From contig BDSL01000049.1 of NCBI GenBank assembly GCA_003116995.1, positions 434,001 to 498,000 of the forward strand: a DNA stretch of 64,000 nt, written 5' to 3'. The notes below the pieces were generated by a model. The model searched no databases. It had not been told where the DNA came from and worked only from the letters and a program-made list of their open reading frames with translations. Both the position numbers and the translations under genes were made by a program. Origin of the DNA: Yamagishiella unicocca. Taxonomy: Eukaryota; Chlorophyta; Chlorophyceae; Chlamydomonadales; Volvocaceae. Shown one piece after another: positions 55,364 through 64,000 of this stretch (its first letter is position 1; every line of letters begins with the position of its first letter).

Positions 55364-55866
55364 TATCCTCAAATAGGTTTATTCTACATGACCGGAGGAG
55401 CGTGAGGATACGACCTGGTTGGTTGGATTGGCTTGGATGCCTAACAACGTGCGCTACGCAGCGAGGTGAAATGATCAGGACCGGTAATTCGTCTTGTTGC
55501 TTTATAGCTATGAACAATATGTTATGGACTAAAACATATGTCGCAATGTTGCCTTGGTTCCGACCAATTGCCGGATGAGCTTATGGGCGAACCGGAGTGT
55601 ACCTGAAGTAGGATCCGAGGGTATCGCACGAGTAAACATACCCTAGTGAAACGAACCGAGATCAGCATGATAAGAGTCTATACAGCGGTCTAGCGAGAAA
55701 TTGCCATTGGCACCTACCTTGCTAGAGGCCACGGCACAACAGGCGTCAGACGCGATACGGATGATCTGTTAAACGTGGCGCTCCTATCTTTGCTTCCTTA
55801 TCAGTGTAAATGCGTCATAGACGACTATGATTGTTCAAGTCAAAGTTCGGTAGCGAAGACCCAACC
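55364..55866. promoter_or_regulatory. Divergent promoter region, nucleotidyltransferase and FkbM genes
   Basis: 503 bp between start codons on opposite strands. It is clearly less GC-rich than the exons. No single TATA box is convincing. Confidence 0.5.
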
Positions 55867-58800
55867 ATGCCGCCCCAACGCTGGACCTCTGTCGAAGTTC
55901 ATGCAACGACTGTCGAAAGGAAGCGTGGAAGGCGCTTATCAGTGCTCACCTCCCCATGGGCACCATGGCTCTTGCCCTTCATCGCGCTGGCGGCCTTGAT
56001 AGCCCTGAGGGCGTCGATAGGTGAGCCCCGAACGCCACTCCTCTCCGTAACCGCTTGAGAATGTCTGGCCATTATCCCCCGCCTCATTTCCCCAAAACCG
56101 CTTCCCTCGCGCAGCCATTGCCCTGCAAAACCAGAAACAGTTCTCACCCCGATGACGTTTCCTGCGGCCGTGCCATGCCAACTACTTTTCTGCGTCTTCC
56201 CTACCGCGTTTGGTTGTACACGAGCATCATGCTGGCCGATCCCTCCGGAGCATCCAACCCATTATATATAACCACTGGACATCATGCCCTCGGATGTAAC
56301 AGAGATTGTGCGTAGATAAAACCCTGGAGAAGCCCCCAGCCACCCAAACACAGCTCGCCGTGTTCGCCACCCCTCCCCTCGCAACGACTCCACGCAACCC
56401 CCCACACCCGGATCTCCGGGGCTCGTCCTTCTCTTTCCACCAGTCCGCATCATTTCGGAGGTGGAGGGCGGCCCAGCCGCAGTGGCCCAAGCCGGGAGCC
56501 AGACGAGCTCGGAGCTAGTGGCTGCTGCGACGGATGCGGAACTCACGGCCCGCACTCTGCGGTACGACAACAAGGCACACTGCTCAAACACGTGCTTCAA
56601 GGTAAGCTGCACGAACCGCGTGAGAGCAAATCGCTCCAGGGAGGCGAAACGCCCGCTGCCTCTGACCACCATTTTGTGGGACGCTCTGACGACAACCGCA
56701 CCTTTCTGTTTTCGGTGATGGTCTCTCGTCGTGCAACAAACCGCTTCTCCCCCGGCGGCATACCCGGCCCGAATCCGGCCCCGGCCGCCTCTTCTTCCAC
56801 CTCATCCCTTAGGCGTCCGACGGCGTCTGCGACGAGGGGCGCCCGGCGAACACAACCGCCAAGGGGGATGTGGTGGCGGCAGCAAAGCAGCGGCGGGGGG
56901 TGCTGGCGGTTGAGGGCAATCCGGACATTGCGGAGCTGCTGTGCGACCTGGGAACGGATTGCGGGGACTGCGGCCCATGGGTCGGCACGGTGCCCAAGGG
57001 CTGGTGAGCGGGGCAGCGAGCCGGGGACGGAGGGCGGCGTCACTGTGGGGGCGTTCCCCGGGGGCGGCGGGGATGGCTGGGTTTTATAAGAGGACCAAAC
57101 CGAGGGTGGTGAAGGTGGTGGTCCGGGGGGTGGGTGGGTGTGCGAGGCGGGGTTGCGCCCAGCATGCGCACGGTGGGGAAGCCTCCCGGCTCACTCCCAA
57201 TGCCAACGCGTTTTGACCGTTGTTCCTAGGCCCCCTCCCGACTCCTGAACCCTAAGATCCTAAACCCTAAAACCCTCGATCCGGCCGCCCGCCTGCCTCC
57301 CGCTCCCTATCTACCCCCCCGCCCTCAGGGGTGACAAGGGCCCCGTCGCGTGGGCTCGTGAAACCCACAACACGTCCCTCTTCGTGCGCCGCACCGCCAC
57401 CCCGCGCCCCTTCCTGGCCGCCATCACACACCACCAGGCGGACCCGGACGTCAGCGCCATGCTGTGGCACTACGGCGCCATGGAGGGCGGCGTCACGCGG
57501 GTAGGTGACGGCTGGTGGAGCGACCAGGGTTCAGGGTGTAAGAAGTGGCTGGCAGGCAGCGGCCGCGGTGATGCCTGGTGCGTTGCGGAATTTGGGATGG
57601 GGGTCACGGCAGCCAGGGACACCGACTGGGGCCGGTTCACACACACACACACACACACACGCACCCCTGTACCCTCGATTGCTGGCTAGGGAAACGCGGT
57701 GCGCGGCGGGGCTACAGCTGGCACCTTTCTCTTTTCCGGCAGTTGGCTGGCGTAACCCTCAACTATCTACCATCAACCCAACCAGATCCTGCACTACACG
57801 CTGAACCGCCGGTGCGTGCCCGGCGCCGGCGGCAAGGGGCGCCGGCGGCGGATCGTCGTGGACGTGGGGGCCAACTTTGGGTACTACACGGTGCAGGCGG
57901 CGCTGTACGGCTGCAAGTGAGCGTGGTTTCGGGGCAGGGGTTGTGGGAAGCGCGTCAGTGAATCAGCAGCCTCGCTTCTTCTCCGCTCCCCCAACCAGCT
58001 GCGCTTCGCCCTGTCTTCCCCCTAAACCTAACAACGACCTCGCCCCCCCCTCCCCTTCAGCACCGACCCACGGGTCTCCGCTCATACCCTCCCCTTCCCT
58101 TTGCTGCCCTCGCCCTTGCCCAGGGTGGTTGCCTTTGAGCCAGTCCGCAAGTTCCGGGCGGCGCTGGAGTGGTCGGTGCACGCCGCCGGCGTGGCCGAGC
58201 TGGTGGACGTGGTCCCCAAGGCGCTGAGCGATGTGGAGGGTCAGCTGCAGCTGGTGGTGCCCAAGGACGGCGCCTACTGGGGCCTGGCGTCCATCAATGG
58301 AGTCAACGTCATGCCCAGAGAGGGTGCGCGGAGCTGAGATAAGGACCTGGGGGGGGCATACGGAGCCGGTCGCACTACAGGGGGGGGTCCTGATCGTAAC
58401 GGGAGCTGCGGGGTAACTAGGAATAATCCTGCTGTTGACTGCTGCTGCTGCTACCGGTATTGCCACTGCCACTGCGCTGCAGTCTTGGAGACGATTACGG
58501 TTGACGCCACGACTCTAGACCGCTGGGAGGCCTGGGGACCCTCGGACGCGAAGCCCAAGGACGTGCTGCTGGTCAAGGCAAGGGCCCGGAGGCGAGGGAG
58601 GGAGGGAGCCCCCTTGATCGGTATATAAGAAGCAAGACCCAAAATGAAACGTTTGGAACACTCGCTCCTCTGCGACCCTCCATACCCCCCGCCGCACCCC
58701 TCTCCGTCACCCACGCCCTGCCGTTACTTGCAGCCCCGTTAAAACCACCCCGCCGCCGTATTTCCGGCCCAACCCCCGTCCTCCACATACCAAACCCCCC

Positions 58801-60546
58801 AACCAACCAACCGACCAACCAACCCGCCAGATGGACATCGAGGGTTGGGAGGCCAATGTGCTCCGAGGCGGTCGCAAGATGCTGGGGCGACACGTGGAGA
58901 ACGTGCTGCTGGAGTATTCCCCGGGTGGGGAAGGAGGGGGGTGGGAGGGGAGTTTAGGGTTTTAACGGTTTCCATGCGGGGAAGAACCCGGTGAGGCCGG
59001 CAGGTACGGTGGCCGCAGCTCTGCCGATGGCTCTGAGTGCCACCCTGATGCTCCTCACTTTGCTCTCCATGAACCCCAGGCACCCCACCGTCAACCCCAA
59101 CCTGCCACAAACCCAACCTGCCACAAACGGGTTTTCCTTCGTCCACGGTTTTTCCTTGCCATCTCGCCCCACCCCCCCACCCTCGCCGTCCCCTCCCCTC
59201 TCGCCGCTCAGGCATCTACGAGCGCCGCAACATGTCCGACCTGGCCCCCCAGGTGGCTCTGCCCACGGAGCTGTTGGAGCTGTCACGCGCCGGCTACTCC
59301 CTGGCTCACATGCCCCTCTTCGGATTCAGCGCGCCCTGGCCACCGCTGGTCATCAAGGCCGAGGAGCCGCTGCCGGCGTTCGAGGAGGTCACCGCGACGG
59401 CGCTGAAGCATGACCTGGCTGCTCTGGAATACCGCAGGGTGGGGACCCCCGGGGCTTGGTGGGCGGGTTGTGGTGTTGTGGGCGTCTTACGTTGCACACG
59501 AACCCGCACCACAGCGTGTTGTGAGGGGAAGGGGATGGGGGCCCAGGGACTGGCGGGGCGAGGGACAGGAGGGGAGCATGATTGACGGCTCTGTCGCTGG
59601 GCCGGGGTCAGGAGGGGGTCCAGGAAGGGGTCAGGAGGGGGCCAGGAAGGGGTCAGGAGGGAGCCAGGAAGGGGTCAGGAGGGGGTCAGGAAGGGAGCTA
59701 GAGTTGATGTGGTGGGCCGATGCTGTTGTGGCATTGCAAGTGGGAGGCTGCTCTCAGAGAGACGATGAGGCCTGATGGACTACCTGACGGTCGTACCTCC
59801 TCCCGCTCCCGCTCCGAAACCCTCCGAACAGCGCATGGAGGTGGACCCGGGCGGCTGCCCGATGCCCGCCGAGCTGCAGAAAAACTTCGGTGTGTGGTCC
59901 AGCTGCCGCGAGTGGACGTACGGCGTACATCCGAAGGGCTTTCGCTCAGCCTTTGGCTTCAACACCAACGTCTGGGCGTCCCGTGGGTCGGCATCAGCGC
60001 GAAAGCACATGCGGCTGCAGGGCACGGCGACGCTGTTCACCGAGGGCCAGGACATGCGGGTGGGTGGCGGGGCGGGGCGGGGGGCGGGCCATACTGGCTG
60101 GGGTGTGTGTGTCTGTGTGTGGAGGTGTGAGGTGCCAGCAGCGTGCGGACTGGACGCATCATCAAAAGTGCTTTTGAAGGCCATGGAGGTGTAGCCCCTT
60201 CCATGTCACCCAACGCTCCCTCCTCCCATTTATGCTGGTGGTTTTCCTCCTCCTATGTCATACACATAGCATGGGTTTCCTCGTCACCCACCAACGGTCC
60301 TGCTGTCCCTGTCCTGTCATCAACCGTCATCAGTCCTGTCCCTCTCCGGCCTGGCCGCAGGTCTGGACCTCCATCAGCCGACCCGGCATGGCCGTGGGCC
60401 TCATCAACTGCACCTACATCGGCGCCGGCCACCTGCAGCTCTTCCGCTGCCCCTGCCCACCAGATGCGCCGGCGCAGTGTGCGGTGGAGCAGAAGCTGGT
60501 GATGCAGCTGGCAGCGGAGGGCAAAATGCCATTCACGGGCTTGTAG
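55867..60546 (+). CDS. Membrane-anchored FkbM-family methyltransferase
   Basis: Eleven exons: 55867..56020, 56444..56601, 56813..57003, 57329..57500, 57786..57916, 58124..58323, 58483..58577, 58831..58924, 59212..59438, 59832..60059, 60361..60546; 1836 nt, 611 aa, all in phase. ATG 55867 follows CCAACC. A basic 22-residue start and a hydrophobic segment at about 31-47 (WAPWLLPFIALAALIAL) suggest a type II Golgi/ER membrane protein. The SAM-dependent fold follows: VVDVGANFGYYTV (D251, G253), VVAFEPV (E274), and the FkbM hallmark KMDIEGWEANVLRGG (about 367-381). FkbM enzymes O-methylate sugars or small molecules; a cell-wall or glycan substrate is my inference. After the catalytic domain, the last two exons add a module with conserved-looking Cys and Trp (GCPMPAEL, NFGVWSSCREWTYG, RCPCPPDAPAQC). 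The intron after 58577 begins with GC instead of GT. Confidence 0.88.
57241..57275. repeat. Telomere-like CCCTAAAA tract in FkbM intron
   Basis: Reverse-orientation telomere motif (ccctaag, cctaaaccctaaaaccct) in the intron 57004-57328. Confidence 0.5.
57638..57660. repeat. CA microsatellite in FkbM intron
   Basis: About eleven ca units in the intron 57501-57785. Confidence 0.75.
59605..59700. repeat. Purine-rich minisatellite (GGGGTCAGGAGGG/CCAGGAAG)
   Basis: Alternating units of ggggtcaggagggg and gccaggaag in the FkbM intron 59439-59831. Confidence 0.75.
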
Positions 60547-61767
60547 GGTGCTGGTGAGAAGGCCCGGCTAAACGACACGGGAGACGGGTGGGTAGAGGGC
60601 TTGTAGGCGGGTTTAATGGGGGTTGGGGATGGATGGCGCCACACGGCTGCGGATGTGGAGGTAGCTGGTGATGGAGGGCAAGGTCTGTTCATGTGCTTGT
60701 AGTGGAGGGGGGCCCCGCCGGACTTCACCCAATGTCACCGAACATTTTCTGCGGATAAAGATATGCATAATAAAAGTATCCGGCTTTTGGAATCGGTCAA
60801 ACCTGTAAATCACCCTTAAATTCACCATGGTTTTTTATTTGTACTGAAATGCTAGGGATTGTAGCAGTTACTAAGTACATAAATGATCCGATATGCACAT
60901 GGACTTCGCCAAAGGTCACCACCCTTTTACTGTGGACTCTTCAAGGTATGTTTAATACAAATATCCAGTTTCTGGAATTCGGTCAGATCTGTAAAACGCC
61001 CTGTAAATGCACCATGGTTTTGCTTGTACTGGCGGCGGTTTCCAGTGGGTCCCTGTAACCCTACCACCTCTCTGAGTGAACAGACCCTAATGAACAGACC
61101 CTGCTGAAGGGTTACACGGACCCTGCTGAAGGGTTACACGGACCCTGCTGAAGGGTTACAATGACCCACTGGAAAGTTTGTTTCGCGCCCTTTTCCGTAT
61201 TGTTTTCGGCCACTTTGTAGGGATTGATCTACGGCACTGCGCTTCCTTGCGTTTGGGACCCACAGTTGCTGCGAAGCACTTGTAATTGTGGCCGTACTGG
61301 TCCAAGTATGCGTTGTTCCTGGGACCAAGCTTGTTACGCGCTCTATCGCCTATTGTTTCGGCCTTATCTTAGAGCTCCGTCCACGGCACTGCACGTCGGT
61401 GCGTTTGGGGCCTACTGAATGGTTACAAGGACCCAACGCCAAATTTTTTCCCCGTGGTTTTCGGGATTGTTTTCGGCCATTCTGTAGACTAGGATGCACG
61501 GCACTAGTCCGTTAGGTCCGTTCGGGAGCGTTTGGGACCCACGGGTATGTATGCGTTGCACGTCTGTGCGTTTGGGACCTATTGTGGATTGGACGCTCTT
61601 GTATCGGTGTCCAGGATCAGGGACTTTGTCCTCGTTTGTTCGCAGGCTGTTGCTGTTGGGTTGCGGCCATTCGGTAGGGTAACATCTGTCTCGTCACTGC
61701 AGAATGGGGCGTTTCTCCTGCATTGCGCTTTCCCGCGACGGCTCCTAACTCGTCTTTCACTACTTAG
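60547..61767. repeat. FkbM 3' region and degenerate roughly 100-bp repeat field
   Basis: First, two diverged copies of an approximately 60-bp segment (60786-60845 and 60966-61031, each with ctgtaaa and caccatggtttt). Then three exact 22-bp tandem units at 61097-61162 (gaccctgctgaagggttaca, with cg closing each copy except the last). Then, to about 61580, three to four degenerate repeats sharing ggttacaaggaccca, gttttcggcca, ggcactg and gcgtttgggacc. No gene is supported. Confidence 0.6.
60804..60808 (+). terminator. TGTAA polyadenylation signal of the FkbM gene
   Basis: Plus-strand TGTAA about 258 nt after the TAG at 60544-60546. Further TGTAA motifs follow near 60990 and 61001 in the duplicated segment. 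Confidence 0.55.
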
Positions 61768-62168
61768 CTACCTGAGTATGGACTTACGGCAGCCAAGTTG
61801 CGACCTACCCCAACCAATATCAGCAGCCAACCGCGCCCCGCAACCAACACTAAAACTTGCGACCACTGCCGTACGCTGGGGAGCCCGCAGGCCGCTGGCA
61901 CAAACCCGCCCCTTTCCCACCATCGCCCTGTCTCGCTCTGATCCGCTCTCGGTCCTCCCGGCTGCCCCACTCCCAGACTCTTCCACATCGGGCCGGAACA
62001 CGCTGCTGACGATCAAGTCCAGCAGGGCCCGCTCGCCGCCCGATGACGTGAGCGCCTCCCGCGCGGGACCGTGCAGCAGGTGGCTCCGGCGGTGCGCCGC
62101 GACGCAGGCTGCCAGCGCCACCCGGGCGCTGATGGAGCGGATGTCCTCCAGCCGGGGGTGCACCAGGC
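61768..62168 (-). CDS. Malic-enzyme-like C-terminal exon or fragment
   Basis: A minus-strand exon entered through cctccag at 62168 in phase 1. It encodes GLVHPRLEDIRSISARVALA, then a stretch ending SSVFRPDVEES, which follows the order and spacing of the last part of NAD(P)-malic enzymes (G-x-x-x-P-x-x-x-x-I-R-x-x-S, then a final DV-containing motif). The frame runs on for about 60 low-quality residues to a stop at 61768. I could not find the preceding malic-enzyme exons in the next 1.8 kb, so this is either a fragment or the end of a gene whose body lies beyond the window. The similarity is short and from memory of family motifs. Confidence 0.4.
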
Positions 62169-62412
62169 CTGGAGGGTGGCCGCAGCAGGGACCCATGAGT
62201 GGAGGGCGGGAGGGAGCGAGTGTGGGTGGTGGGGGTGGCTGGGTGATGGTCCGTGCAGCTCACAGTTAGTACGGTGACTATGGTAGCCACGCTTTCCAGT
62301 TTCCTTAGGGTGCAGTTAGCACCTGCTGCTGCTCGAGCACGCCGAGTTGCCAGTTGCAGTAGTGTTGCCACTGTTCGGCTGGGAGTGACGCCGCAGTGGA
62401 CAGCCAGCTTGA

Positions 62413-62511
62413 CTACTTGAATATGTCATCCGGATTGCGCAGCTGCAGATCGTCCATGGTGGAGATGTTGAAGGTCGCCAGCTGCAGAAAGTCGTGCATG
62501 CGGATGTAGAT
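62413..62511 (-). CDS. Coding-like terminal exon, 32 residues, unidentified
   Basis: Entered at cctag, ending in TAG (33 codons with stop). It has almost pure C/G third positions and reads HDFLQLATFNISTMDDLQLR. It resembles a real terminal exon but I found no partner exons and do not know the protein. Confidence 0.3.
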   Translation of the reverse strand: MYIRMHDFLQLATFNISTMDDLQLRNPDDIFK

Positions 62512-64000
62512 CTAGGCAGGAGCTTCTTTGGGACACGAACGGCTAAACGAAGTCAGCCGCGGACCAGCTACGGCCGCAGCGGTGCTCTGGTGGACGAGCT
62601 GTCGGTGCGCGCGATGTGGAGACTTGAGTGGGGTGGTGTACCGGTATGTGAGTGGCGACAGAGGCAGGGTGGTAACTGGGAGCTGGGTCGCAGCCATCAA
62701 GCGGGCTGCTTAAGATACCAACTTCAGGCTGCATTCGTACATGGCGATCGTAGCCGTGATCTAGGAAGATCTAGTAAGAGCATTTGAACGGGAGTGCTCG
62801 GCGGCGTACGGCGAACATAAGTGAGCAATGCGATGGTAATCAAGCCATGCGTGCGCTTCTGATGATTTATAAAACAGTGGGGCTAATAGGAGGTTAAGGG
62901 GGTGATCCTTCTTTGTTTCGGCAGGCTGCTACTATCTAGGAACGAGCCCCTGCCGTGGTTCCTGCTCTTCGGCAGCCAGGCGGCCTGCTGTGGATTTGCA
63001 TCACGGGCAAAGCCGGCTGCATATGGCGGTCCAGGATGCTCTTATCTACAACGTTAGTGTTGCGAAGGTCTAGGATAAGGATACGGTGTCGAATGAGGAT
63101 GGTTTATGGGGGTAGGTGATGTAGGGCGCTAGGGGGCTCGGAGGCGCTGCTTGTGCAAGAACACGGTGGTGTCTGCGATTATGCGCGGTTTGCTGTTGTC
63201 GACTTCGCTGCAATCCCAGTGGTCGTACTTACTTGCCTGCTCCTGCATTGGGGTGACAGTGCATGCCGCTGCATTACTGACTGACGGATAGTGGCAGTCA
63301 GGGTGTTCTTGGTGTCTGTGTTCGTCGACATGTCGAGTGCCGGTACCAGGCACCTCCAGATGATGCGTTCTCACCTGGGTACACACGCACCGCACAGCTT
63401 CCGCGTCGCACTGTGGTTTTCAAGCAGTGCGGTTACTCGCTACGCGTCTTCGGTACCCAGCAGTTACATGCAGACTGGTTCTGTGCAGAAGCCGACATGC
63501 CACACCAGCACCACCGCAACCAGCAACCACAGCTAAGGTGAAACTCCTCCATGCAAACCTCCTGGCGGTGCGCAGTCCGAATTTCCAACAATCCAGCCAC
63601 CGGCCCACTACCATAGCCTACCAGCAGCTCCAGAATGCGCACACAGGGCGAACATGGCTCACCGCGGGTGCCGCCTCCACACTTCTGCAGAGTAGGAGCC
63701 ACGCCCAGACGCTAGCCATGTAGCGCACAACCACACCGCCGCTGGCGTGCTGCCCCGCTTCCCCTGCAGCTGTAGTTCCGAGGGTGGGCTGTTTCTGTGC
63801 CTGTAGGGCCCCGTATCCCCAAGGGGGCACGGCACGGCGGCGCGTCAGGATGCCCTGGCACGCCCCCTACCTCGAAACCGCATACACGCCACCTTCCCTC
63901 CCCCTACCTCCCTGTAACCCTGCTCACTCCCCCCCGGCCCCCTGACTGATTCCCAACACGCAGCCCCTCAAAAACTGGTCCATACACCTGCCTCCTGCCA
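62512..64000. other. Fragments and unassigned sequence to the window end
   Basis: Several short coding-like pieces occur: plus strand near 62926-63050 (NEPLPWFLLFGSQAACCG) behind a cggcag acceptor, and minus strand near 63131-63230 (EVDNSKPRIIADTTVFLHKQ before a stop). They are not in register with one another and could not be joined, which suggests shuffled relics or exons of genes extending past 64000. Confidence 0.3.

Noticed and set aside
59773..60059. A separate gene starting at ATG 59774 (overlapping a TGA), reading MDYLTVV
   Set aside because: Exon 59212..59438 ends in phase 0 and joins perfectly to the acceptor at 59831 (pyrimidine tract then cag/CGC). The downstream module belongs to the FkbM protein as in other algal family members.
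1..64000. Transfer RNA, ribosomal RNA or spliceosomal RNA genes
   Set aside because: I looked for B-box (GGTTCGANTCC) and snRNA landmark sequences on both strands and found none with a credible fold; a covariance-model scan would settle it.

Overview
The window is nuclear DNA of a green alga, most likely a volvocine (Chlamydomonas/Gonium/Volvox group). The evidence is high GC with strong C/G preference at third codon positions, many GT-AG introns (donors GTGAGT, GTGCGT or GTGGGT; CTAAC-like branch sites), TGTAA polyadenylation signals, Ala/Gln/Gly-rich low-complexity insertions, a plant-type protein set (SPINDLY, VARICOSE-type EDC4, plant ATP-PFK, chloroplast YgfZ), and TTTTAGGG telomere-like tracts in introns. 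All gene models were built by hand from reading frames, splice sites and phase. Each complete model closes in frame, but none has transcript support.

Layout from left to right: the last two exons of a plant-type phosphofructokinase (+); a small unknown protein (-); a stand-alone allophanate-hydrolase C-terminal-domain protein (-, 2 exons); a broken histone H2A copy (+); the mRNA-decapping scaffold EDC4/VARICOSE (-, 10 exons, 1443 aa), divergent from nucleoporin NUP35 (+, 2 exons); a seven-blade WD40 protein (-, 7 exons); a chloroplast-type YgfZ/GcvT-fold Fe-S protein (-, 11 exons); SPINDLY protein O-fucosyltransferase (+, about 18 exons); a gene-poor stretch with relics and a possible orphan exon; an unidentified 267-aa protein spread over four small exons (-); a giant nucleotidyltransferase of about 3331 aa with a huge disordered tail (-, 8 exons), divergent from a membrane-anchored FkbM-type methyltransferase (+, 11 exons); then a degenerate repeat field and coding-like fragments, including a malic-enzyme-like C-terminus (-).

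There is no operon-like system. The genes are ordinary eukaryotic neighbours serving glycolysis, RNA decay and processing, nuclear pores, plastid Fe-S chemistry, protein O-fucosylation and glycan or wall modification. The most unusual content is (i) the giant nucleotidyltransferase tail, including a 372-nt stop-free in-frame intron; (ii) the stand-alone AH_C protein; (iii) a 67-residue low-complexity insert inside the SPINDLY catalytic domain; (iv) the unidentified four-exon gene; and (v) two short dispersed repeat families that sit almost only in introns, in both orientations, of five unrelated genes.
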